A stretch of DNA of 32,056 nt from Nocardia pseudovaccinii NBRC 100343 (GTDB taxonomy: Bacteria > Actinomycetota > Actinomycetes > Mycobacteriales > Mycobacteriaceae): NCBI RefSeq assembly GCF_001613225.1, contig NZ_BDBY01000262.1:1-32056 (forward strand), in the 5' to 3' direction. Shown here in pieces: positions 15,649 through 22,982 of this stretch. A program made the position numbers and the translations under genes. The first letter of the stretch is position 1, and each line of letters starts with the position of its first letter. Below the pieces are notes generated by a model, which saw nothing but the letters and a program-made list of their open reading frames with translations, ran no database searches and was not told where the DNA came from.

Positions 15649-16932
15649 ATGGCTATCGATGAGAAGGCCGTTGCCGCACTGGCGGATCGGACGCTCGGAC
15701 CCGAGCACAAGGGCCTGCCGCCCGCGGCCTGGGGCCGCACGGTTCGCGACTTTCTGGACTCCGCGCCGCACCTCGACGAGTTCGAAACCCCGGTACTGAC
15801 CGTCGACCGCGCGGCCGTCGCGGCGAACGTCGCGGTGATGGCGGACTGGGCGGCGGCCGCGGGCGTGCGCCTGGCGCCGCACGGGAAGACCACCATGGCT
15901 CCGCAGCTCTGGGCGCAGCAGTTGGCCGCCGGGTGCTGGGGGATCACCTTCGCCACCGTGTGGCAGGTGCAGGTGGCCCGGTCGTTCGGAGTCGGACGGA
16001 TAGTGCTGGCCAATGCACTCGTCGATCCGGTCGGATTGCGCTGGGTCGCCGCGGAATCCGCGCGGGATCCGGAGTTCGAATTCTTCTGCTGGGTCGACAG
16101 CGTCGAGACCGTCGCGCTGATGGAGCAGCACTTGACGGGTGATGCGCGCATTCGGGTGATCGTCGAACTCGGTGGGCCGCACGGGCGTACCGGCGCACGC
16201 ACGGTCGAACAGGCGCATGCGATTGCCGAGGCGGTCGGTCGCGCCGAGCGACTGACCCTGGCCGGAGTCGGCGGCTATGAGGGTGCGCTCGCTCACGATC
16301 GCACCCCGGAGGGGATCGCCGCAGTCCGGCGCTATCTGGACGAAATCGCTCGCCTGCACCGCGAACTCGCCGCGGCCGGACGCTATCCGGAAGGCGCGAT
16401 CGTCACCGCGGGCGGCAGCGCCTTCCCGGATCTGGTCGTCGAATGTCTGGCCGGACTCGCCGACGAGCAAGGTGTTCCGACCACAGTGGTGCTGCGCTCC
16501 GGTGCGTACATCATTCACGACGACGGCTTCTACGCGGGCATTTCGCCGCTGGCCGCGCCACGCAGCGAACGACCGCTGCGCTCGGCGATGCACGGCTGGG
16601 CGCGGACCGTTTCGCGACCCGAGGCGGAACTCGCGCTGCTGGACGCCGGTAAGCGCGATCTGCCATTCGATGAGGGGCTTCCGGTCCCGCAATTCGTTGC
16701 GGGACCGGAAGGTTCGTTGAATCCGGCGGCACATGTCAGTGCGCTCAATGATCAGCACACGTTCCTGCGGCTGCCGGGCGGTGCCGCCGGTGATCTGCCG
16801 GTCGGCAGTGTGGTGCGGCTCGGTCTGTCGCATCCGTGCACCGCTTTCGACAAGTGGCGGTTGATCCCGGTCATTGATGACGCCGACGCGGAGCGGCCAC
16901 GTGTTGTCGACCTCGTTCACACCTTCTTCTGA
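15649..16932 (+). CDS. fold-type III PLP amino acid deaminase/dehydratase (D-threonine aldolase/D-serine dehydratase-like)
   Basis: A 427-residue enzyme with an alanine-racemase-type N-terminal barrel. Lys80 in LAPHGKTTM is the predicted PLP Schiff-base lysine (family pattern R/A-P-H-x-K-T). GGSAFPDL is the phosphate-binding region, and SGAYIIHDDGFY precedes the C-terminal beta domain. His395 and Cys397 in SHPCTAFDKW match the zinc ligands of eukaryotic-type D-serine dehydratases. Such enzymes remove ammonia from beta-hydroxy D-amino acids. Because the operon also encodes a deacylase, a sugar-acid kinase and KDPG aldolase, the substrate may be D-glucosaminate rather than D-serine, giving 2-keto-3-deoxygluconate; this is an inference from context. 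AAGGAG precedes the start. Confidence 0.85.
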   Translation: MAIDEKAVAALADRTLGPEHKGLPPAAWGRTVRDFLDSAPHLDEFETPVLTVDRAAVAANVAVMADWAAAAGVRLAPHGKTTMAPQLWAQQLAAGCWGITFATVWQVQVARSFGVGRIVLANALVDPVGLRWVAAESARDPEFEFFCWVDSVETVALMEQHLTGDARIRVIVELGGPHGRTGARTVEQAHAIAEAVGRAERLTLAGVGGYEGALAHDRTPEGIAAVRRYLDEIARLHRELAAAGRYPEGAIVTAGGSAFPDLVVECLAGLADEQGVPTTVVLRSGAYIIHDDGFYAGISPLAAPRSERPLRSAMHGWARTVSRPEAELALLDAGKRDLPFDEGLPVPQFVAGPEGSLNPAAHVSALNDQHTFLRLPGGAAGDLPVGSVVRLGLSHPCTAFDKWRLIPVIDDADAERPRVVDLVHTFF

Positions 16933-16941
16933 CGAGTGGCC

Positions 16942-18552
16942 ATGACGGACTTAGTGTTTCGCGATATCGACGTCATAGACGGCACCGCAGCGCCACACTT
17001 CCGCGCCGATGTCGGCATCGATCGAGGACGGATCAACACTATCGCCGACCCGCGAACGATCACCGAGGCGGCGCGGTTCATCGACGCGCCTGGTTCGGTG
17101 CTCGCCCCCGGCTTCATCGATATGCACGCGCACTCCGATCTGCATCTGCTCACCGAGCCCGGTCATTTCCCGAAGATCAGTCAGGGCGTCACCACCGAGG
17201 TCATCGGACAGGACGGGCTCTCGTATGCCCCGATCGATGACACCGCGCTGGCGGTACTGCGGCGTCAGATCGCCGGATGGAATGGCAATCCCACCGATCT
17301 GGACTTCTCCTGGCGCACGGTCGCGGAGTATCTGGACCGCCTTGATCAGGGCATAACACCGAACGCCGCGTACCTCGTCCCACAGGGCACGCTGCGGCTG
17401 CTGGTCGTCGGTAGCGAGCAGCGCCCGGCGACGGTGGCGGAGATCCGGCGGATGCGGGAGCTGCTCGCGCAGGGGCTGCGCGAGGGCGCGGTCGGTATGT
17501 CGAGTGGGCTCACATATACGCCGGGAATGTATGCGGACACCGGGGAATTGGCGGCGCTGTGCGAGATCGTCGCCGAATACGGCGGGTTCTATGCGCCGCA
17601 TACCCGCTCCTACGGTAAGGGCGCGTTGGCGGCATACGCCGAGATGATCGGCCTGGCTCGCAGCACCGGCTGCGCACTGCATCTCACCCACGCGACGATG
17701 AACTTCGGCGTGAACCGCGGGCGCGCACCGGAATTCCTGGCGCTGATCGATGCCGCCCGGGCCGAAGGGTGCGATATCACCCTCGACACGTATCCGTACC
17801 TCCCCGGCTCCACGACACTTTCGGCGCTGCTGCCGAGCTGGGCGATGTCCGGTGGCCCGGATGCGGCATTGGCTCGCATCGATGATCCCGAGATGCGCGC
17901 GCGAATCACGGTGGACGTGAATGTGAATGGTTCCGACGGCTGCCACGGCGTCACCGTCGAATGGGAGACCATTCAAATCAGCGGTGTCGCCAATGCGGAG
18001 CTGGGGGAGTACGTCGGTAGGACCGTCGCGGAAATCGCGGCCGATACCGATCGCGCACCCGTCGCGGTGTTCTTCGACCTGCTGCGCAGAGATCAGTTGG
18101 CCACGACCATTCTGCAGCACGTCGGGCACGAGGAGAACGTGCGCGCGATCATGGTGCACCCGGTGCATATGGGCGGCAGTGACGCACTGCTCGTCGGTGA
18201 TCGGCCGCATCCGCGCGCCTGGGGCACCTTCCCGCGCTATCTGGGCCATTACGTTCGCGAGCTCGGTGTGCTCGGGCTGGAGGAGTGCGTGCACCACCTC
18301 ACCGGTCGGCCCGCCGAGCGGCTGCGACTGAGCGACCGCGGGCACGTATTCACCGGATACGCAGCCGATCTCGTGCTGTTCGACCCATTGGCGATCACCG
18401 ATACCGCGACCTTCGACAACCCGAAGCAGCAGGCGCGCGGCATTCAGCACGTGCTGGTCAACGGCGAATTCGCCATCGAGAACGGTGCGCCCACCGGCAA
18501 GCTCGCCGGACGCGCGCTGCGCATGGATGCCACGCGGAAGGAGACATATTGA
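16942..18552 (+). CDS. N-acyl-D-amino-acid deacylase-like amidohydrolase
   Basis: A 536-residue amidohydrolase-superfamily protein of the D-aminoacylase branch. Metal-binding HAH (His62, His64) sits in PGFIDMHAHSDLHLL. Further along are VGMSSGLTYTPGMYADT, the metal-ligand histidines in APHTRSYGKG and HLTHATMNFG, and the late VFTGYAADLVLFDP typical of the C-terminal beta domain. Where characterised D-aminoacylases have a zinc-binding Cys in GNCG, this protein has GQDG (Asp91), which may change metal use or specificity. The ATG at 16942 is nine bases after the PLP enzyme stop; GTG 16936 is possible. In this operon it could remove the acetyl group from N-acetyl-D-glucosaminate. Ordinary N-acyl-D-amino acids are the alternative. 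Confidence 0.85.
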   Translation: MTDLVFRDIDVIDGTAAPHFRADVGIDRGRINTIADPRTITEAARFIDAPGSVLAPGFIDMHAHSDLHLLTEPGHFPKISQGVTTEVIGQDGLSYAPIDDTALAVLRRQIAGWNGNPTDLDFSWRTVAEYLDRLDQGITPNAAYLVPQGTLRLLVVGSEQRPATVAEIRRMRELLAQGLREGAVGMSSGLTYTPGMYADTGELAALCEIVAEYGGFYAPHTRSYGKGALAAYAEMIGLARSTGCALHLTHATMNFGVNRGRAPEFLALIDAARAEGCDITLDTYPYLPGSTTLSALLPSWAMSGGPDAALARIDDPEMRARITVDVNVNGSDGCHGVTVEWETIQISGVANAELGEYVGRTVAEIAADTDRAPVAVFFDLLRRDQLATTILQHVGHEENVRAIMVHPVHMGGSDALLVGDRPHPRAWGTFPRYLGHYVRELGVLGLEECVHHLTGRPAERLRLSDRGHVFTGYAADLVLFDPLAITDTATFDNPKQQARGIQHVLVNGEFAIENGAPTGKLAGRALRMDATRKETY

Positions 18553-19175
18553 ACGCCACGAGCGCTCTGGAAGTCATGCGCGCCGACCGCGTGCTGACTG
18601 TGGTGCGGGCGCCGGAGATTCCGGATCCATTGGCGCTCGCGGATGCGCTGGCGCGCTCCGGGATTCGCACCTTGGAGCTCACCTTCACGACGCCTGGCGT
18701 ACTCGATTACCTGTGTGTCGCCGCGACAGCTCCCGATGCTGTCGTCGGTGTCGGAACCGTACTGCATGCCGATCAGGCCGCGGCCGCCATCGACAACGGT
18801 GCACGGTTCCTCGTCACGCCCGGTGTGCGCGCGGAGGTCGCGGCCGTCGCGACCGAACGCGACATTCCGGTCGTCATGGGCGCTTTCACCCCCACCGAGG
18901 TGCTCACCGCACTCGACCTCGGCGCCGCCGCGGTGAAGATCTTCCCCGCCAGGGCGCTCGGTCCCGGCTATTTGAAAGACCTGCGCGGTCCCTTCCCCGA
19001 TGTGGCGCTCATTCCCTCCGGGGGCGTCAATGCGGGCAACGCCGCCGAATTCCTCGCCAACGGAGCCGTGGCCGTGACCGCGGGTACCGATGTCGTGGCC
19101 CCATCCGACGTCGCCGCGGGCCGATGGTCCGAAATCGCCTCGCGTGCGGCGTCATTCGTTCGATCCATGAATTGA
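18549..19175 (+). CDS. KDPG/KHG aldolase family protein
   Basis: A 208-residue class I aldolase that splits 2-keto-3-deoxy-6-phosphogluconate into pyruvate and glyceraldehyde 3-phosphate. Glu43 in TLELTFTTPG is the expected general acid/base and Lys130 in AVKIFPA the Schiff-base lysine; IPSGGVNAGN binds phosphate. The TTG at 18549 overlaps the deacylase stop as TTGA and has GGAAGGAG five bases before it, making it much better than the internal ATG at 18576. Length matches Eda. It follows a sugar-acid kinase step encoded on the divergent arm, so together they perform the lower part of an Entner-Doudoroff-like route. Confidence 0.92.
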   Translation: MNATSALEVMRADRVLTVVRAPEIPDPLALADALARSGIRTLELTFTTPGVLDYLCVAATAPDAVVGVGTVLHADQAAAAIDNGARFLVTPGVRAEVAAVATERDIPVVMGAFTPTEVLTALDLGAAAVKIFPARALGPGYLKDLRGPFPDVALIPSGGVNAGNAAEFLANGAVAVTAGTDVVAPSDVAAGRWSEIASRAASFVRSMN

Positions 19176-19187
19176 GAGGTACCCACA

Positions 19188-19271
19188 GTGAGCGAGCGAA
19201 GCGAGCGAGCCATCCAACACAGCGCCGAGTGGCGTATGCCTGCGCCGAGCGCTAGCGAGGCGCAGGCATGA
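19188..19271 (+). repeat. translational-coupling leader element, copy 2 (before GntP gene)
   Basis: A 27-residue frame begins VSERSERA and ends SASEAQA. It starts with GTG behind GAGAGG, 12 bases after the aldolase stop, and its TGA overlaps the permease ATG as ATGA. An 11-bp perfect inverted repeat, ATGCCTGCGCC (19236-19246) and GGCGCAGGCAT (19259-19269), has a 12-base loop and encloses the permease start codon in its 3' arm. Same length (84 bases) as the argB copy. Confidence 0.8.
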
Positions 19272-20719
19272 ACGCCACTGTCGACTGGCTGCGCACCACC
19301 ACCCCCGGATTGCTGGTGCTGTGCGGTCTCGCGATTGCCGTACTGCTGTTCGCCATTATCAAGGTCAAGCTGGAGCCGTTCATCGCGCTGCTGCTCACCG
19401 GACTCGGGCTGGCGCTCGCCGCCGGACTGCCGGTGTCGAAGATCGTCGGTACGGCGATCAAGCCCGGTGATTCGCTGCTGGAGACCGGTTTCGGCGGCAT
19501 TCTCGGGCATATCGCGGTCATCATCGGCCTCGGCACGGTGCTCGGTGCGATCCTCGAACGCTCCGGTGGTGCGGATGTTCTGACCGGCAAGCTGCTGAGC
19601 ATCTTCGGTGAGAAGGGCGCACCGGTCGCCATGGGTCTGCTCGGGCTCATCTTCGGCATCCCGGTCTTCTTCGATATCGGCATCTTCGTGCTCGCACCGC
19701 TGATCTATGTGGCCGCCAAGCGCGGTGGGCGATCGCTGGTGCTGTACGCCATGCCGATGTTGGCCGGTCTGTCGATGACCCACGCGTTTCTGCCGCCGCA
19801 TCCGGGCCCCGTGGCACTGGGTGGATTGCTCGGGGTGAGCCTGGGATGGCTGATCATCATGGGATTCGTCTGTGGTTTACCGGGTTTCATCGCCGCGGGC
19901 ATTGTGTGGGGCACCTACATCGGCAAGCGGGTACAGGTCGAGGTGCCTGCCGAGTTCTTGGTGCGGCCGGAGGCCGAGTCCGCAGCGAAGGGCGAAGGTC
20001 CGGGCACCGCAACGGATCCGGAGGCCGTACGCACCGAGACCCGCCCGCCAGCGGTCGGGCTCATCGGCGGCATTATCGCGATTCCGCTGGTGCTCATACT
20101 CGGTGCGACCTTCGGCAGCCAATGGCTGGACAAGGATTCGGGGCTGCTGCAGGTGCTCACCTTCCTCGGCACACCCGCGGTGGCGCTGCTGATCGCGGTG
20201 CTCGTCGCGTTCTATCTGCTCGGTGTGCGGCGCGGTTCCAGCGTGCAGGAGCTCAGTACGCTCACCGCGGAATCGCTGAAGCCGGTCGGCATGCTCTTGC
20301 TGGTGGTCGGTGCGGGTGCGTTCTTCGGAAAGGTCATCTCCGCCACCGGTATCGGCACCGCACTCGCCGATACCATGTCGGCCGCCGGTCTGCCGGTGAT
20401 CGTGCTCGCGTACATCATCAGCTGCGGTCTGCGCATCGCACAGGGCTCGGCAACCGTCGCCATCGTGACCACCGGCGGCATTGTCGCGCCGCTGGTCACC
20501 GGGCACGGCTACTCGCAGATGGCCATCGCACTCATCGCCATGGCGATCGCGGCGGGCTCGATCATCCTCAGCCATGTGAACGACGGTGGCTTCTGGATCA
20601 TCTCGAAGTACTTCAACCTGACGGTGAAGCAGACACTGCAGACCTGGACGGTGCTAGAAACCGTGCTCTCGGTGGTCAGCTTCGCTGTGGCGGCGGTGCT
20701 GTTCGCGATTGTCGGCTGA
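19268..20719 (+). CDS. GntP family gluconate-type permease
   Basis: A 483-residue polytopic membrane protein of the GntP family (proton symporters for gluconate and related sugar acids). About 12 hydrophobic segments are visible, starting with GLLVLCGLAIAVLLFAIIKV. Conserved stretches include FGGILGHIAVIIGLGTVLGAILE, the FGIPVFFDIGIFVLAPL motif, HAFLPPHPGP and the late GSIILSHVNDGGFWIISKYF, all classic for the family. The loop at about residues 230-260 is polar and variable. Last gene of the plus arm, it probably imports the sugar acid, here proposed to be N-acetyl-D-glucosaminate or glucosaminate. Its start codon lies in the hairpin of the leader element. Confidence 0.95.
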   Translation: MNATVDWLRTTTPGLLVLCGLAIAVLLFAIIKVKLEPFIALLLTGLGLALAAGLPVSKIVGTAIKPGDSLLETGFGGILGHIAVIIGLGTVLGAILERSGGADVLTGKLLSIFGEKGAPVAMGLLGLIFGIPVFFDIGIFVLAPLIYVAAKRGGRSLVLYAMPMLAGLSMTHAFLPPHPGPVALGGLLGVSLGWLIIMGFVCGLPGFIAAGIVWGTYIGKRVQVEVPAEFLVRPEAESAAKGEGPGTATDPEAVRTETRPPAVGLIGGIIAIPLVLILGATFGSQWLDKDSGLLQVLTFLGTPAVALLIAVLVAFYLLGVRRGSSVQELSTLTAESLKPVGMLLLVVGAGAFFGKVISATGIGTALADTMSAAGLPVIVLAYIISCGLRIAQGSATVAIVTTGGIVAPLVTGHGYSQMAIALIAMAIAAGSIILSHVNDGGFWIISKYFNLTVKQTLQTWTVLETVLSVVSFAVAAVLFAIVG

Positions 20720-20725
20720 ACTCGT

Positions 20726-20758
20726 CCAGCCCGGCGTCGGATCCCGGTGCCGGGCTGG
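20726..20758. terminator. bidirectional hairpin terminator
   Basis: CCAGCCCGGC (20726-20735) and GCCGGGCTGG (20749-20758) form a perfect 10-bp GC stem with a 13-base loop. It fills the 39-base gap between the convergent permease and WYL regulator genes. There is no T-tract, which is normal for actinobacterial stem-only terminators. Confidence 0.75.
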
Positions 20759-21730
20759 TCAATTCGTGCAGTCGAAGTTCTGTAGTGCGGCGGCGCAGCG
20801 GTCGGCTTGGGCACGAATGGCCGCGACGAGTTCGGGTGGGCCGCTGAGCAGCGTGAAGTCGATATCGACCGAGGTGATCATCCAGACCAGCGCCTCCGGC
20901 GTGTCCGCGCCGACGTGCAGTTGGCAGCTGTGGTCGTCGACTGCCTCGATGACGCCCATGCCGGGCCAGACATTCGCCGCGGCGTCCTCGGCGGATTCGT
21001 GCAGCAGGGCAATTGCTTGATGCGGCCACGCCCGCGCGGACAGTCGCAGCGAAAGATGGTCCGCGACATCGCCTTCCGGGAGTTCGCGCGGAGTGAAGCG
21101 CGGGCCGGTCGGGGTTCGTGGCGAGATGCGGTCGGCCCGGAAGGTGCGCCAATCATCGCGATCGACATCCCAGGCCACGAGGTACCAGCGCCTGCTGAAG
21201 TGCACCAGGCTGTGCGGCTCCACCGCACGGCGGGTGGTGGCACCGCTGTGTGCGCGATAGTCGAAGCGCAAGCGCTCGTGCCGTTGACAGGCCTCGGCGA
21301 CGGCCATCAAGGTGTCCGGTTCCACCGTTGCGTCCGGTGTCCCGACGCGGACCGTCGCGCCACGCAGCGTGCGGACGCGGTGGCGCAGCCGCGGCGGCAG
21401 CACCTGCTCGAGTTTGGTGAGCGCGCGCAGCGATGCCTCCTCGATGCCCGCGACGGTGCCGTCGGAGGCGCTGCGCAGCCCGACCGCCACCGCAACGGCC
21501 TCCTCGTCGTCGAGCAGCAGCGGCGGAAGCGCGGCCCCGGCGCCGAGTCGATAGCCTGCGGTGCCCTGTGTGGCGTGCACTGGGTAGCCGAGTTCACGCA
21601 GCCGATCCACATCGCGTCGGACCGTGCGGCCGGTGACGCCGAGTCGTTCGGCGAGTTCGGTTCCGGTCCAGTCGCGGTGGGTCTGCAGCAGGGCGAGCAG
21701 TTTGAGCAGGCGCGCCGAGGTTTCCAACAC
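20759..21730 (-). CDS. WYL domain transcriptional regulator (YafY-type)
   Basis: A 323-residue regulator with an N-terminal HTH (LKLLALLQTHRDWTGTELAERLGVTGRTVRRDVDRLRELG), a linker, a WYL domain (FDYRAHSGATTRRAVEPHSLVH, then RRWYLVAWDVDRDDWRTFRADRI, where WYL itself is seen) and a C-terminal WCX-like extension. Starts at GTG 21730. It is transcribed away from an epoxide-hydrolase-like gene, and the palindrome CTTAGGA-N9-TCCTAAG lies between them. By analogy with other WYL pairs it probably represses that gene and itself; ligand unknown. Confidence 0.9.
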   Translation of the reverse strand: MLETSARLLKLLALLQTHRDWTGTELAERLGVTGRTVRRDVDRLRELGYPVHATQGTAGYRLGAGAALPPLLLDDEEAVAVAVGLRSASDGTVAGIEEASLRALTKLEQVLPPRLRHRVRTLRGATVRVGTPDATVEPDTLMAVAEACQRHERLRFDYRAHSGATTRRAVEPHSLVHFSRRWYLVAWDVDRDDWRTFRADRISPRTPTGPRFTPRELPEGDVADHLSLRLSARAWPHQAIALLHESAEDAAANVWPGMGVIEAVDDHSCQLHVGADTPEALVWMITSVDIDFTLLSGPPELVAAIRAQADRCAAALQNFDCTN

Positions 21731-21750
21731 GGAATCCAGAATGTCAGATG

Positions 21751-21773
21751 CTTAGGAACGATCCTGTCCTAAG
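21751..21773. promoter_or_regulatory. operator palindrome CTTAGGA-N9-TCCTAAG
   Basis: A perfect 7+7 inverted repeat lies between the WYL regulator and the epoxide hydrolase. It ends seven bases before the hydrolase -10 box, so it covers the -35 region. This is the position expected for a repressor site. Confidence 0.65.
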
Positions 21774-21780
21774 GGAGTAA

Positions 21781-21786
21781 TACCGT
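21781..21786 (+). promoter_or_regulatory. -10 box TACCGT, leaderless start
   Basis: TACCGT is seven bases before the epoxide hydrolase ATG. The identical TACCGTCG-plus-seven layout occurs before the PPOX gene at 24026. No useful Shine-Dalgarno sequence lies close to the ATG. Confidence 0.45.
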
Positions 21787-21793
21787 CGCTGTC

Positions 21794-22951
21794 ATGAACC
21801 CCGAACAGGACATCCGCCCCTTCCGCATCGATATCCCGCAGGCCCAGATCGACGATCTGCACGCCCGGCTGGCGAATACCTTGTGGCCGGATGAAATCCC
21901 GGGCGGCGGTTGGGATAAGGGCGCGTCGATCTCGTATATGAAGGGCCTCGCCGATTACTGGCGGTCCGAATACGATTGGCGCGCAGTCGAAGCGCGGCTG
22001 AACGAGCTGCCGCAGTTCGTCACCGATATCGACGGGCAGCGGCTGCACTTCCTGCACGTCCGCTCGCCCGAACCCGGCGCCGTGCCGCTGGTACTGAGCC
22101 ACGGCTGGCCCGGCTCGTTCATCGAATTCCTCGATGTGATCGGACCTTTGAGCGATCCGCGAGCCCACGGCGGTGATCCGGCCGATGCATTCCATCTGGT
22201 GATCCCGTCATTGCCCGGATTCGCCTTCTCGGAGCCCGGACCGAAAGCCGGGGACGGTTCGACCGAGCAATTCGCGCAGGTGGTGGCGAAGTTGATGGCC
22301 CGGCTCGGCTACGACCGGTACGGGGCGCAGGGCGGCGACGCGGGCTTCTTCGTCTCGACCGAACTGGGACGGATCGCCACCGACCATGTGCTCGGGATCC
22401 ATGTGAACGGGCCGATCACGCTGCCGTCGTGGAGCGCTGACGGTACGGAACCGGAGTACAGCCCGCAGGATCGGGCGAAGCTGGACAAGCTCACCGGTAG
22501 CGAGAGCTACACCCGTTTCGGCTATGCGATGGTGCAGGCGGGGCGTCCGCAAACCCTGGCGATCGGCATGCACGATTCACCCGCCGGTTTGCTGACTTGG
22601 ATCGTGGATCTCTTTCAGCGCTGGACCAATCCCGCGCTCGAGTTGCCCGACGAGGCGGTGGATCGCGACGCGCTGCTGACGAATGTCAGCCTCTATTGGT
22701 TCACCAGGACCTTCGTCTCCTCGATCCGGCTGTACGGGGAGGGGGACTCGTGGGGGATGCCCGCGCGGAATTCCGGCGTGCCGACTGCGGCCGCGGTATT
22801 CGCCGGTGACAATTCCATTCGCGTGCTTGCGGAGCAGCAGCACAACATCGTGCGCTGGACGGAGTACGACCGGGGCGGTCACTTCGCCGCGATGGAAGCA
22901 CCGGACCTGCTGACCGACGACGTGCGCGCGTTCTTCCGCTCGCTGCGCTGA
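21794..22951 (+). CDS. epoxide hydrolase family alpha/beta hydrolase
   Basis: A 385-residue protein with the EHN N-terminal domain (RPFRIDIPQAQIDDLHARLA, then W-x-x-E-Y-DWR) followed by the alpha/beta-hydrolase core. The oxyanion motif is LSHGWPGSFIEF. The nucleophile elbow is QGGDAGFF, so Asp, not Ser, is the nucleophile, as in epoxide hydrolases. RGGHFAAMEAP near the C-terminus carries the catalytic His. This architecture matches microsomal-type epoxide hydrolases, which hydrolyse epoxides to diols; many actinobacterial paralogues are of unknown substrate. The divergent WYL regulator and the palindrome at 21751 suggest dedicated regulation. Confidence 0.93.
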   Translation: MNPEQDIRPFRIDIPQAQIDDLHARLANTLWPDEIPGGGWDKGASISYMKGLADYWRSEYDWRAVEARLNELPQFVTDIDGQRLHFLHVRSPEPGAVPLVLSHGWPGSFIEFLDVIGPLSDPRAHGGDPADAFHLVIPSLPGFAFSEPGPKAGDGSTEQFAQVVAKLMARLGYDRYGAQGGDAGFFVSTELGRIATDHVLGIHVNGPITLPSWSADGTEPEYSPQDRAKLDKLTGSESYTRFGYAMVQAGRPQTLAIGMHDSPAGLLTWIVDLFQRWTNPALELPDEAVDRDALLTNVSLYWFTRTFVSSIRLYGEGDSWGMPARNSGVPTAAAVFAGDNSIRVLAEQQHNIVRWTEYDRGGHFAAMEAPDLLTDDVRAFFRSLR

Positions 22952-22982
22952 GCGTGGTGGCGACCGTGCGGCTTACGCAAGG

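Noticed and set aside
15457..16920. 487-residue minus-strand frame opposite the PLP enzyme
   Set aside because: The plus strand has the PLP lysine, zinc ligands and a Shine-Dalgarno; the minus frame is a shadow.
16951..18450. 499-residue minus-strand frame opposite the deacylase
   Set aside because: The plus-strand amidohydrolase motifs are decisive.
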